Positions 18,399 to 26,998 are shown, counted from the first letter of the stretch. The stretch: DNA of 64,000 bases from JAJDGF01 sp031549325 (GCA_031549325.1 JAVBQA010000008.1:1-64000); one strand, 5' to 3'. Notes: generated from the letters alone by a model not told the origin. Numbers and translations: made by a program.

Positions 18399-19214
18399 TT
18401 ATGATCTCTTCAGCCCGAACGCGTAGATCCTGTACATATTCTTCACGATCGGATTTTTGTAGAGTGCCGAGAATAGCAGCCTGCTTTTGAAGGGCAGCGA
18501 TCTGAGCCCGGGATAATTTGTGAAGTATCGGGTTTCGAGGTGCCGGATTCCGGCTCCGAACCTTTCGATAACGGCCGGGTCGTCCAGCCCCCAGCGGATC
18601 ACCGCGCCCATTTTGTTTACCGGGTTGTGGCGCTTGGATAACTTGACCGAACCCACGGAGTATGCGTCGAACACGAGCTCGGCATGCTCGAACCGGTCCC
18701 GCAGCGCAAGCACCAGCGCGCGGATTTGCGCCTCGGTCAGGTACATGGTCATCCCTTCGGCGATGACTAGCGTGGGCGCGTCTTTGCGCTCGATTCGGTC
18801 CAGCCACGACAGCTCGACAGCATCCGATGCGATCATATGGTAGCCTTCGCTCTCCGGATAAAACTGGCGGCGAACAGCGATGACATCCGGAAAATCAAGA
18901 TCGTACCATGCGCCGGGTTTGCGCGCGACCCGTTCACAGCGCGCGTCCAGCCCGCAGCCCAAGTGAATGACCACGGCGTCCGCGTGCGCCTGGATAAACC
19001 GATTGGCGTAATCGTCCAGAATGCACGCGCGGATCGCCATGTATAGCTGGAGCCCTTTGGGCATCTTGTTCTTTGAAAAATCATAATCCACGCTGTCCAC
19101 GATCCGCTCGGCTGTGCGGTCGGCGATCAGCTGCCCGGCTTTGCTCATCAGCGACTTGCCGTGCAGCGGGATGAACAGCGTCTCGCATTCCTTGCTCAGG
19201 GTGATTTTCTGCAT
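18399..19214 (-). CDS. Class I SAM-dependent methyltransferase (leucine carboxyl methyltransferase-like)
   Basis: 271-residue methyltransferase of the LCM/PPM1-related family found in many Clostridia and actinobacteria as a putative O-methyltransferase. The SAM-binding motif is VIHLGCGLDARCER (about 87-100), the acidic residue of motif II is in WYDLDFPDV, and the later VIAEGMTMYLTE block is typical of the family. The start is ATG 19214 with GGGAGG just upstream; a longer open frame upstream would run into the racemase gene. The substrate is unknown. It is probably co-transcribed with the racemase 11 bases upstream. Confidence 0.82.
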   Translation of the reverse strand: MQKITLSKECETLFIPLHGKSLMSKAGQLIADRTAERIVDSVDYDFSKNKMPKGLQLYMAIRACILDDYANRFIQAHADAVVIHLGCGLDARCERVARKPGAWYDLDFPDVIAVRRQFYPESEGYHMIASDAVELSWLDRIERKDAPTLVIAEGMTMYLTEAQIRALVLALRDRFEHAELVFDAYSVGSVKLSKRHNPVNKMGAVIRWGLDDPAVIERFGAGIRHLETRYFTNYPGLRSLPFKSRLLFSALYKNPIVKNMYRIYAFGLKRS

Positions 19215-19225
19215 AGGCGCCTCCC

Positions 19226-19918
19226 TCATTTCCCCAGCGCATATAGCGCCGCCCGTTCGGCGTGGATCTGCGCTGTGTCGAACAGATGCATCGGGGTATC
19301 CTGAGGCGAAACCAGCAGTCCGATCTCCGTGCAGCCCAGGACCATGCCTTGCGCGCCCTGTCCCGCCAAGGTTTCGATGATCCGAAGGTATTCCGCCCTG
19401 GACAGCGGGTCGACGATGCCCCGGCACAGCTGGTCATAGATTACACGGTTCACCAACTGCCGGTCCTCAGCATTCGGGATCAGCACATCGATGCCGCGAA
19501 AGGTCAAGCGCTGCCTGTAGAATTCTTGTTCCATCGTGTACCTCGTGCCCAGCAGCCCAACCTTTTGAATGCCCGCCTTGATCAGCTCATCGGCGGTTAA
19601 GTCGGCGATGTGCAGCAGCGGAATGCCGACGGCACTTTCAATCTCGGGCGCCAGCTTGTGCATGGTATTGGTGCAGATCACCAGAAATTCCGCGCCGCCG
19701 CGCGCCAGCGCACGGGCCGCATCGGCAAGAATTTCCGCCGAACGCTCCCACTCACCGGCGGACTGCAGCTGCTCGATCTCGGCAAAATCCATGCTATAGA
19801 GCAGACACTTCGCCGAATGCAGCCCGCCGAGCTCGCGCGCGACAACCTGATTGATGATCCGATAATAACTCTGCGTACTCTCCCAGCTCATGCCGCCCAG
19901 TAACCCAATGGTCTTCAT
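19226..19918 (-). CDS. Aspartate/glutamate racemase family protein
   Basis: PLP-independent amino-acid racemase of the Asp/Glu/hydantoin family, 230 aa. The first catalytic Cys is in the CTNTMHKL motif (about residue 80) and the second is in VLGCTEIGLL (about 189), both with family-typical neighbours, and GLLGGMSWEST opens the protein. This is the YgeA/RacX-like subgroup. The product may be D-Asp, D-Glu or another D-amino acid; proximity to a class A PBP makes a cell-wall role plausible but unproven. The start is ATG 19918, preceded by GGGGGTG. Confidence 0.88.
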   Translation of the reverse strand: MKTIGLLGGMSWESTQSYYRIINQVVARELGGLHSAKCLLYSMDFAEIEQLQSAGEWERSAEILADAARALARGGAEFLVICTNTMHKLAPEIESAVGIPLLHIADLTADELIKAGIQKVGLLGTRYTMEQEFYRQRLTFRGIDVLIPNAEDRQLVNRVIYDQLCRGIVDPLSRAEYLRIIETLAGQGAQGMVLGCTEIGLLVSPQDTPMHLFDTAQIHAERAALYALGK

Positions 19919-19975
19919 AAAGCACCCCCGCCTTGCTGTCGATGCCAATAGTTTACAGCTGGCGGGGGATGCTTG

Positions 19976-22378
19976 TCAATCCCGTGTAACTTCAGGCGCT
20001 TCCGTTGGATCCAGCAGCAGCGGCGACTCGGACGGAATCGGCACCGGGGTGGGGGACGGCTCCGGCGTCTGGAAGAAGATCCAGTCTCTGAAACCGAACG
20101 GACGCGGCGGAATCACGTGGTCGGACGGCTTGCCTTCCAGCAGCACGCCCTCTCGCAGCAGCTCGGCGTGCACCGGGATCACGTAGTATTCCGCGCCTTC
20201 ATACGCTTGCAAGTCATCATATAAAAGCTTCTGACCCGGTTCGCCGATCAGCTCGGCAACCAGTTGGGGCTCGCCCTTGTCCAGCCGATATAGCCGATAG
20301 ATCGCATCCGCTTGCAGCGCGGTGAACTCGAGCCTAGCGACGCTTGGCGAGGTCAGCTCACCGCTCAGGTCGAACACGCGCGTGGGCTCCACCCAGACGG
20401 TTGAGACCTCAGTTGGCGTGCGCCCTTTCGGAAACACTTCCTTGACTGTTAGCGCCTTGGGCGTAAAAGGTGATGCGAGCATGGGGCGCTTGAGCTCGTC
20501 CAGCGCGCGCTGGTCAATCAGCACCTCAGTCAGTGAACTTGGCATCTGGAAGCGCTCCTTCGATACCGCATCTTTGTTGGCTTTCAAATACGCGCTCACC
20601 AGCGCGGCAGGTTGATTGCTGCCGCTGGCGCTATCGGGCAGCACATGCGCCTTGCCTGGCTCGTCAAAACCCATCCACACGGCGACGGTCAGCAGCGGCG
20701 TGTATCCAACGGTCCAGATGTCGCGATTGCCCGAGTCCATGCCCACGGTGCCGGTCTTTCCGGCCACGTCGAACCCCACCCCAGACAGCTTGCTGGCGCT
20801 GCCCCAGGACGCTGCTGAACGCAGCATGCTGGTGATCATGTAGGCGCTCTCCGGCTTCATCACGCGACCGCCGGCCTCGGGTTGGGCGGTGTAGACCTGC
20901 TTGCCGCCTGAATCCTCGATGCTGCGGATCAGGCGGGGCGTGACGGACAGTCCGCCGTTGCCGAGCGGCGCATAGGCCGCGCACAGCGCCATGGGGGACA
21001 CGCCGTACGTCAGGGAGCCCAGTGCCAGCGACAGGTTGTTGTCGCGCGCATCTAGCTGGATTCCGGCGCGCTGGGCGTAATCCCGCGCCGCTGAGATGCC
21101 GGTCTTGGTCATGAGATCCACGCTGGCCGCGTTGAGCGAACGCGCCAGCGATTCGCGCAGCGTCACCGTGCCGTGGTATACGCCGCCCACATTCTTTGGC
21201 GTGTAGCCGTTTCCAAAGTCGCGCTCGGTGTCTTCCACCATGCTGACCGGAATGAAGCCCGCCTGATCCACCGCCGCGGCGTAAACCGAGATCGGCTTGA
21301 ACGCAGAGCCCGGCTGGCGCGCGATCTGGCTGGCCCGGTTCAGCCCGCGCTTGACGCTGTACTTGCGCCCGCCAATCAGTGCGGATACCTCGCCGGTCGC
21401 CGGGTTCAAGGCCACCAGCGCCGCCTCAACGGGCGTGCCATCCTGGGCATTGCCCGGGAAATTCGCGGTGTTTTTGAAAAGTGCCTCCGCTGAACTCTGC
21501 AGTGATTCGTCCATCGCGGTGTTGATTCGGTAGCCGCCAGTGAGCAGCTCATCCGCGTCGATGTTCAGTTTTTGTGTGGCCTCATCGATGACCTGATCCA
21601 TATACCAGGGGTAGGCGGTGGTCTCTCCATCCCGGTCAACCAGCTTTAATGGCGCGCTTTCCGCCTTCTGGGCAGTCGCTTCGTCGATGAATTGGCTCTC
21701 GACCATGGCGCTCAAAACCAGCGCGCGCCGCTTGGTTGCGTTCTCCGGGTGCACATCGGGCGCGTATCTGCTGGGGGACTTGATGACCGCGGCCAGCAGC
21801 GCGCCCTGATCCAGCGTGAGTTTGTCGGCGTCCATGCCGAAATAAGTCTGCGAAGCCGCTTGTATGCCATAGGCTCCCGCGCCAAAATACACCGTGTTCA
21901 AGTAGCGCTCCAGGATCTCATCCTTCGTCAGCACGCGCTCAAGCTTGATTGCGAGCACCGCCTCGGTCAGCTTGCGGATGAGCGTCTTGTCGCTGCTGAG
22001 CATGGTCAGCTTTATGAGCTGCTGTGTAATCGTGCTTGCACCCTGGCCATAGTCGCCGCTCTTGATGTTGCTCACGAGTGCGCCCATGATCCGATAGGGA
22101 TCTACTCCAAAATGATCGTAAAACCGGGCGTCTTCGGCGGCGATAAACGCGTTGTGCACGTCGCGGGGCACGCTTTGAAGCTTTATATCCGTGCGGTTAA
22201 TCGGCCCGGACAACTGCGCCACGCGCTTTCCGCTTGCGCCGTAGACGCTGCTGATCTGGCTCTGATTCTCGATTTTGTCCATGTCCAGCCTCGCCGTGCC
22301 CCAAAGGATCGCGAGCGCCAAAATGCCCGCCAAAATCACGCTCAGCAGCGCGATGCCCACGCGCTTGGCAATCTTCAT
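19976..22378 (-). CDS. Class A penicillin-binding protein (PBP1A-type)
   Basis: Bifunctional peptidoglycan synthase, 800 aa. One N-terminal membrane anchor (about residues 8-28) is followed by a GT51 glycosyltransferase domain (catalytic Glu in AAEDARFYDH, GASTITQQL) and a transpeptidase domain with SAFK (S358, K361), SLN (414-416) and KTGT (541-544). The C-terminal tail is proline-rich and includes a beta-rich segment followed by a low-complexity Pro/Ser end. It polymerises glycan strands and crosslinks peptides outside the membrane. It diverges from the FtsH-like gene. Confidence 0.95.
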   Translation of the reverse strand: MKIAKRVGIALLSVILAGILALAILWGTARLDMDKIENQSQISSVYGASGKRVAQLSGPINRTDIKLQSVPRDVHNAFIAAEDARFYDHFGVDPYRIMGALVSNIKSGDYGQGASTITQQLIKLTMLSSDKTLIRKLTEAVLAIKLERVLTKDEILERYLNTVYFGAGAYGIQAASQTYFGMDADKLTLDQGALLAAVIKSPSRYAPDVHPENATKRRALVLSAMVESQFIDEATAQKAESAPLKLVDRDGETTAYPWYMDQVIDEATQKLNIDADELLTGGYRINTAMDESLQSSAEALFKNTANFPGNAQDGTPVEAALVALNPATGEVSALIGGRKYSVKRGLNRASQIARQPGSAFKPISVYAAAVDQAGFIPVSMVEDTERDFGNGYTPKNVGGVYHGTVTLRESLARSLNAASVDLMTKTGISAARDYAQRAGIQLDARDNNLSLALGSLTYGVSPMALCAAYAPLGNGGLSVTPRLIRSIEDSGGKQVYTAQPEAGGRVMKPESAYMITSMLRSAASWGSASKLSGVGFDVAGKTGTVGMDSGNRDIWTVGYTPLLTVAVWMGFDEPGKAHVLPDSASGSNQPAALVSAYLKANKDAVSKERFQMPSSLTEVLIDQRALDELKRPMLASPFTPKALTVKEVFPKGRTPTEVSTVWVEPTRVFDLSGELTSPSVARLEFTALQADAIYRLYRLDKGEPQLVAELIGEPGQKLLYDDLQAYEGAEYYVIPVHAELLREGVLLEGKPSDHVIPPRPFGFRDWIFFQTPEPSPTPVPIPSESPLLLDPTEAPEVTRD

Positions 22379-22451
22379 GAATCAGGCCCCCATTTGCTTG
22401 ATGGGTTCATTATGTCCAGGGACGCGCCGCTTTATTGGCATATGTTGTTCC

Positions 22452-22481
22452 TAGACGCGGGACGCGTGCTGAATGTATAAT
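22452..22481 (+). promoter_or_regulatory. Possible promoter of the FtsH-like gene
   Basis: A consensus TATAAT (22476-22481) is preceded by TAGACG (22452-22457) at an 18-base spacing. The -10 is strong, the -35 weak. Confidence 0.4.
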
Positions 22482-22511
22482 GAATGCATCAATTTGCGGG
22501 GTGATTTTCAG

Positions 22512-24038
22512 ATGAGTAGCAGGGCAAACTGGCTTCGAATCGCGTTGATCGGCGTGCTCGGCGTGACATTGGGGGTGGGTCTGGCCGCCTATCTGCCCGG
22601 CGCAGGGATCGACACGGCGATGCGGGCGGGCCTTGCGATGTTGTTGATCGGGTCGGTGGTCATGGTGTTTTCGCGCAGCAAACAACCCGCGCGAAACGGC
22701 TTTGGCATGAAGATGGAAGATGTGCATGCGGTGAGCGGCACGCAGTCCGTCGATTTTGGCTCGGTCGCAGCCAACGAGGAGGCGCGAGCCAGCCTGGTTG
22801 AGATGGTGGATTACCTGAAAGACCCGGAAAAGTACGCGCGGCTTGGGGCTCGGCTGCCCTGCGGCGTGCTGCTGTATGGCCCGCCCGGCACTGGCAAGAC
22901 GCTGCTGGCGAGGGCGTTGGCAGGGGAGGCGGGCGTGCCATTCTTCGCGCTGTCCGGCTCAGACTTCGTGCAAATGTACGTGGGCGTTGGCGCTGGGCGC
23001 GTGCGCGACCTGTTTGCAAAGGCCCGAAAAGCAGGCAAGTGCGTGATATTTATCGATGAAATCGATTCCATGGGCAAGCGCCGCGACGACAGCTCGTCTG
23101 AGGAGCGCGACCAGACGCTGAACGCGCTTCTGTCGGAGATGTCCGGTTTTCACAAGAGCGAGGGGATCATCGTGGTGGCGGCCACCAACCGCATCGACAC
23201 GCTGGATCCCGCCTTGCTGCGACCCGGGCGGTTCGACCGCCAGATCGAGGTGGGATTGCCTGGCAAGAGCGAGCGCCTGAGCATTCTCCAGCTGCACAGC
23301 CAGAACAAGCCCATGGACAGTGCCATCGACTTGGATGAGCTGGCAGCCAACACCGTGATGTTCAGCGGCGCCTCGCTTGAATCCATGCTCAACGAAGCGG
23401 CCATCCGTGCGGCGCGGCGTGGTGGCGAGCGGATTGAAAAGACAGACATCGACGCCGCCTATCTGTCCACGGTGGCAGGGGACGACAAACCCAGCACCGC
23501 CACGCACAACGAGCGGCTGACCATAGCGCTGCACGAAGCCGGGCATGCTCTGGCCACGAAGCTCCTGCTGCCCGGGCACAAGATTACCCGCGTCAGCATT
23601 CTGCCTACCGGTAAGGGCGCGGCGGGCTACAGTCTGTCCATTCCGGAAGAGCGCGCCATCATGATGAAGGACCGTTTGGAAAAACAGGTGCAAATCCTGC
23701 TGGCCGGACGCGCGGCCGAGCTGCTGATCGCCGGACAAGACGAGATGACCGCCGGCGCTTCTAACGACTTGAAGCGCGCCGCCGAGCTGACTGCCACCAT
23801 GGTGATGGATCTCGGCATGGAAGGGGATCCGGGCGTGGCCATCCGCCCGCTCAGCCAGGCCTGTGGGGGCAGCCCAAATGATGCCATCAAGCGTTGTGCG
23901 GAGGCACTGAACCGCCATTTTGATGCCGTGACGCAGCTTCTTTCGGGGAACACCGGGAAACTGATGGCTCTGGTCGAATCGCTGATCGAAAGCGAGGCGC
24001 TGGATGCAGATCAAGTCGAGCAGATCTTAGCGGCCTGA
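22512..24038 (+). CDS. Compact FtsH-family AAA+ zinc metalloprotease
   Basis: Membrane-anchored ATP-dependent protease, 508 aa. Two closely spaced hydrophobic helices (about 7-28 and 36-54) replace the usual pair separated by a roughly 70-residue extracytoplasmic domain; the loop between them is only about 7 residues. The AAA domain has Walker A GPPGTGKT, Walker B CVIFIDEIDSM and the second-region-of-homology block ATNRIDTLDPALLRPGRFDR. The zinc site HEAGH is intact, and the third ligand is probably the Asp in GASNDLKRA. ATG 22512 follows a GGGGTG SD. It is shorter than housekeeping FtsH (600-700 aa) and is probably an accessory paralogue. It lies directly before the spoIIA operon. Confidence 0.88.
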   Translation: MSSRANWLRIALIGVLGVTLGVGLAAYLPGAGIDTAMRAGLAMLLIGSVVMVFSRSKQPARNGFGMKMEDVHAVSGTQSVDFGSVAANEEARASLVEMVDYLKDPEKYARLGARLPCGVLLYGPPGTGKTLLARALAGEAGVPFFALSGSDFVQMYVGVGAGRVRDLFAKARKAGKCVIFIDEIDSMGKRRDDSSSEERDQTLNALLSEMSGFHKSEGIIVVAATNRIDTLDPALLRPGRFDRQIEVGLPGKSERLSILQLHSQNKPMDSAIDLDELAANTVMFSGASLESMLNEAAIRAARRGGERIEKTDIDAAYLSTVAGDDKPSTATHNERLTIALHEAGHALATKLLLPGHKITRVSILPTGKGAAGYSLSIPEERAIMMKDRLEKQVQILLAGRAAELLIAGQDEMTAGASNDLKRAAELTATMVMDLGMEGDPGVAIRPLSQACGGSPNDAIKRCAEALNRHFDAVTQLLSGNTGKLMALVESLIESEALDADQVEQILAA

Positions 24039-24057
24039 AGCTCATTTCACTTTTGAA

Positions 24058-24101
24058 CCTTTGTCGAACGAAACTCCTCGTTCGACAAGGGTTTTTGTTT
24101 T
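24058..24101 (+). terminator. Hairpin after the FtsH-like gene (possible terminator)
   Basis: Stem TTGTCGAACGA / TCGTTCGACAA (24061-24071, 24078-24088), extended by CC/GG pairs, with loop AACTCC, then GTTTTTGTTTTT. It has terminator form, but both arms also contain perfect Spo0A boxes. Confidence 0.65.
24060..24088. promoter_or_regulatory. Palindromic pair of Spo0A boxes upstream of spoIIAA
   Basis: TTTGTCGAA at 24060-24068 and, on the opposite strand, TTGTCGAA (24088 to 24081) each contain the 0A box TGTCGAA without mismatch. Spo0A~P activation of the spoIIA operon is established in Bacillus and Clostridium, and the pair lies about 80-105 bases before the spoIIAA start. Confidence 0.65.
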
Positions 24102-24106
24102 TCACC

Positions 24107-24136
24107 AAAGGATTCGCGTGGGCGGCACACGAAAAC
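24107..24136 (+). promoter_or_regulatory. Candidate sigma-H promoter of the spoIIA operon
   Basis: AAAGGATTC (24107-24115) fits the sigma-H -35 pattern at eight of nine positions. CACGAAAAC (24128-24136) is a partial match to the -10 pattern after 12 bases. No sigma-A promoter was seen in the same gap. The weak -10 limits confidence. Confidence 0.4.
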
Positions 24137-24165
24137 AAACACCCGATAAAGGAGGCAAAACGCAC

Positions 24166-24471
24166 ATGTTGAATCATGAAAAACAGAAATCCACCGTGGT
24201 TGTCAGGTTATCCGGCGAGCTGGACCACAGCTACGCCGAGCGGATTCGGGCGGAGCTAGACGAGCTGATTGCAGATCCTTCGGTCAAGCGTCTGGTGCTC
24301 GATCTAAATGAGCTGAATTTCATGGACAGCTCGGGCATCGGCATGATCATTGGGCGGTACAAGACCATGGCGCGGCGCGGCGGCCGCGTGTGCGTGCGCT
24401 GCACAAACCGGCGCATCGACCGCATCTTTGAGATGGCGGGATTGTATCAAATCATCGAAAAATTGGCATAG
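24166..24471 (+). CDS. spoIIAA: Anti-sigma F factor antagonist SpoIIAA
   Basis: STAS-domain phosphoprotein (101 aa) that, when unphosphorylated, displaces SigF from SpoIIAB in the forespore. The phosphorylation motif FMDSSGIG is intact, with S55 corresponding to Ser58 of B. subtilis. ATG 24166 follows the SD AAAGGAGG; the upstream in-frame extension crosses the promoter region. First gene of the three-gene operon, preceded by Spo0A boxes and a candidate sigma-H promoter. Confidence 0.95.
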   Translation: MLNHEKQKSTVVVRLSGELDHSYAERIRAELDELIADPSVKRLVLDLNELNFMDSSGIGMIIGRYKTMARRGGRVCVRCTNRRIDRIFEMAGLYQIIEKLA

Positions 24472-24486
24472 GAGAGGAGAGACAAC

Positions 24487-24942
24487 ATGGCCATCATCAA
24501 CGAAATGCGCACCGATTTTCTGGCCTGCCCCGAAAATGAGAGCTTCGCGCGCATGGTAATCAGCGCGTTTATCCTTCCGCTCAACCCAACGCTGGAGCAG
24601 CTGGGTGACGTCAAAACCTCGGTCTCAGAGGCCGTGACCAACGCGATTATTCACGGCTACAGGGGAGGTGGCGGCACCGTTCGCATGAAGGCGCAGCTGG
24701 ATGACGCAGGCGAGCTAACCGTGGACATCATCGACAATGGCTGTGGCATTGAAAACATCCAGCAGGCGCGAACGCCGTTCTTCTCGTCTGCCGAGGGCTC
24801 TGAGCGCTCGGGCATGGGTTTCACAGTGATGGAGAGCTTTATGGACGAGGTGATGGTGTTTTCCGAGAAGGATTTGGGCACAACGGTGCGCATGCGCAAG
24901 CTGATCGAGCCGAGCGTGCTGCCCGTTGCGCGCCACGCTTGA
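24487..24942 (+). CDS. spoIIAB: Anti-sigma F factor / serine kinase SpoIIAB
   Basis: GHKL-fold kinase (151 aa) that sequesters SigF and phosphorylates SpoIIAA. All ATP-site boxes are present: N-box SEAVTNAIIHGY (N52), G1 box DNGCGI (83-88) and G2 SGMGFTVMESFMDEV (G109, G111). These make it a useful internal control for the degenerate relative at 45073-45462. Its stop overlaps the sigF TTG. Confidence 0.96.
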   Translation: MAIINEMRTDFLACPENESFARMVISAFILPLNPTLEQLGDVKTSVSEAVTNAIIHGYRGGGGTVRMKAQLDDAGELTVDIIDNGCGIENIQQARTPFFSSAEGSERSGMGFTVMESFMDEVMVFSEKDLGTTVRMRKLIEPSVLPVARHA

Positions 24943-25664
24943 GTGAGCAGCCGAACCAAAGCATGCGGCTGCTGCTGCGCGCGCAGCAGGGCGATACCTC
25001 TGCGATGGATGAGCTAGTTAGCACAAACCTTGCGCTGGTCAAGTTCGTCGTCAAGCGCTACATCGGGCGAGGCCTCGAGTACGACGATCTGTATCAGTTG
25101 GGCTGCCTGGGCCTGGTAAAGGCGATCAAAAACTTCAACACAGAGTATGCCGTGCAGTTCTCGACCTACGCGGTGCCGGTGATTTTGGGCGAGATACGGC
25201 GCTATCTGCGCGACAACTGCCTGATGCGCGTGTCGCGTTCTATTCGGGAAAACGCGCTTCGGATACACCGCTATCGCGAGCAATATGAGCTTGAGAATGC
25301 CAGAGAACCAACGGTTGACGAGCTGGCGAATGCACTGGATCTTTCACGGGATGATGCGCTGTTGGCGCTGGATTCGTTGCTGCCGGCGCGCTCGCTGTCT
25401 GAACCGATAGGGGAAGGCGGCATCACACTCGGGGACACGGTGGGGGAAGACCCCACCGCCGCGCTCGACGACAGCATCACGCTGGACCAGATGCTCGCCT
25501 GCCTCAGCGAAAAGGAGCGCGTGATCTTGACCCGGCGCTATATGTCAGGCAACACACAGGCCAGCATCGCGAGGGATCTGGGAATGACGCAGGTGCAGGT
25601 ATCGCGAATGGAGGGGCGCATCATCAAGCGGCTGCGCGAGCTTACACAGGCTTCTGGGCAGTAA
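24939..25664 (+). CDS. sigF: RNA polymerase sigma-F factor
   Basis: Forespore-specific sigma factor of the SigB/F/G family, 241 aa. Region 2 has the core-binding/-10 recognition segment YDDLYQLGCLGLVKAIKNF and QFSTYAVPVILGEIRRYLRD, and region 4 ends with the HTH QASIARDLGMTQVQVSRME. The identity rests on the operon spoIIAA-spoIIAB-sigF. The start is TTG 24939, overlapping the spoIIAB stop by 4 bases; an ATG nine codons in is an alternative. Confidence 0.95.
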   Translation: MSEQPNQSMRLLLRAQQGDTSAMDELVSTNLALVKFVVKRYIGRGLEYDDLYQLGCLGLVKAIKNFNTEYAVQFSTYAVPVILGEIRRYLRDNCLMRVSRSIRENALRIHRYREQYELENAREPTVDELANALDLSRDDALLALDSLLPARSLSEPIGEGGITLGDTVGEDPTAALDDSITLDQMLACLSEKERVILTRRYMSGNTQASIARDLGMTQVQVSRMEGRIIKRLRELTQASGQ

Positions 25665-25732
25665 AGCAGGAGAAGGGCGCGCGAACGGCGAACCTTTAAC
25701 TGGAATCACTGATGATAAGGAAGGTTCAGCGC

Positions 25733-26626
25733 GTGCAAATCAGCCGCCTTCTTGAAATCGTTTACATCTTGCTGTCCAAGAAGTCTGTCACGGCCTCCGA
25801 GCTGGCGGATCGGTTTTTTGTGTCCACGCGCACCATCTATCGCGACCTGGACGCGCTGTCGGCGGCCAGCATCCCGGTGTATGCTGAGCGCGGTAAGGGT
25901 GGTGGCATTCGGCTGATGCCCGGCTTTGCGCTGAGCAAGTCGCTGCTGACTGAGCAGGAACAGGACGAGATTTTGGCCGCGCTGCAGGGCATGCGCGCCA
26001 CGGGAACCAGTACCGACGGCGCGCTGGACAAATTGAGCTCGCTGTTTCAGCGGCAGCGCGCCAACTGGGTGGACGTGGATTTTGGCGACTGGAGCGGCGT
26101 CGACGAGCGGTTTGAGCAGCTGAAGCAGGCAATTCTTGAGAAGCGGCTGATCCGGTTTACGTATTTTAGCACTCGAGGCGACCGTACGGAGCGGCTGGTG
26201 GAACCGCTGCAGATGTGGTTCAAGCACCGCGCGTGGTATTTGAAAGCCTTTGACTTGGGGCGCAACGACTATCGACTTTTCAAGTACGCGCGCATGCGCG
26301 GCTTGAAGCTGACGGAGGAGCGCTTTGAGCGCGATGCTGCGGACGCGCCTGGTTTTGCGGACAGCTGTGGCGCAAACGCTTGCGTGCTGCGCCTGGTTTT
26401 GTGGATTGACGAATCTCAAAGCTATCGTGTGTTCGAGGATTTTGCGCCGTCTCAGATTCAGCCACATCCGGAGGGCGGCTTCATCGTGACCGCCCACTTA
26501 ATCGATGACGATTGGTCGTACGGATATGTGCTGGGTTTTGGCGAACACGCAAAGGTGCTGGATCCGCCTGAGTTTGCCGAGCAGATTGTGGTGCGGTTGA
26601 AAAAAACCTATGAGCGGTATCTATAA
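25733..26626 (+). CDS. WYL-domain transcriptional regulator (YafY/YobV type)
   Basis: 297-residue regulator with an N-terminal DeoR-like HTH_11 domain (VTASELADRFFVSTRTIYRDLDAL, about 14-40) and a central WYL-like domain (about 135-205, containing the LVEPLQMWFKHRAWYLKAFD block) plus a C-terminal WCX-type extension. WYL proteins sense ligands or nucleic acids; the ligand here is unknown. I prefer GTG 25733, which has AAGGAAGG (25717-25724) eight bases upstream and matches the usual family N-terminus; ATG 25712 lacks an SD. Confidence 0.85.
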   Translation: MQISRLLEIVYILLSKKSVTASELADRFFVSTRTIYRDLDALSAASIPVYAERGKGGGIRLMPGFALSKSLLTEQEQDEILAALQGMRATGTSTDGALDKLSSLFQRQRANWVDVDFGDWSGVDERFEQLKQAILEKRLIRFTYFSTRGDRTERLVEPLQMWFKHRAWYLKAFDLGRNDYRLFKYARMRGLKLTEERFERDAADAPGFADSCGANACVLRLVLWIDESQSYRVFEDFAPSQIQPHPEGGFIVTAHLIDDDWSYGYVLGFGEHAKVLDPPEFAEQIVVRLKKTYERYL

Positions 26627-26634
26627 TATGACGC

Positions 26635-26674
26635 GGTGATGTCAGGATATCGGGCGTATACTGGGGATATCACC
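26635..26674. promoter_or_regulatory. Dyad symmetry upstream of the zinc-ribbon gene
   Basis: GGTGATGTC (26635-26643) and GATATCACC (26666-26674) form a 9-bp inverted repeat with one G-T pair. Two GATATC palindromes (26646-26651, 26666-26671) lie two helical turns apart, with a TATACT -10-like hexamer (26657-26662) between them. It could be an operator for the adjacent WYL regulator. Confidence 0.3.
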
Positions 26675-26696
26675 AGAACGAAAGGGGATACCACAC

Positions 26697-26957
26697 ATGC
26701 CAGATCAGAAGTTTTGTCAGAGCTGCTCAATGCCGATGGAGAGCGAGGAGCAGTATGGCGCCGAGGCCGACGGCAGCAAGAGCGCGGATTATTGCAGCTA
26801 CTGCTATGCGAACGGTGCGTTCACGGCCGACATGACGATGGAGCAGATGGTGGATTTCTGCGTGCCCTACATGAAGGACGACTTCAAAAATCCCGAGGAA
26901 GCCAAGGCCAGCCTGATGCAATTCTTCCCCAAACTCAAGCGCTGGGCTGTGCAATGA
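26697..26957 (+). CDS. Small zinc-ribbon protein (PF12674-type)
   Basis: 86-residue protein with a zinc-ribbon opening: C-x2-C in FCQSCSMPM (about 7-10) and C-x2-C in DYCSYCYANG (about 33-36). The rest is helical, with DMTMEQMVDFCVPYM. It matches the family of putative zinc-ribbon proteins common in Bacillota and Bacteroidota whose function is not established. A purine-rich SD (GAAAGGGG) lies upstream and a strong terminator follows, so it is a monocistronic unit next to a WYL regulator that may control it. Confidence 0.8.
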   Translation: MPDQKFCQSCSMPMESEEQYGAEADGSKSADYCSYCYANGAFTADMTMEQMVDFCVPYMKDDFKNPEEAKASLMQFFPKLKRWAVQ

Positions 26958-26967
26958 CCGATGAAAG

Positions 26968-26998
26968 TGCCGCCGGAAAGGCGGCATTTTTTGTTTTG
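26968..26998 (+). terminator. Terminator of the zinc-ribbon gene
   Basis: 7-bp stem TGCCGCC / GGCGGCA with loop GGAAA followed by TTTTTTGTTTT. Confidence 0.9.
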
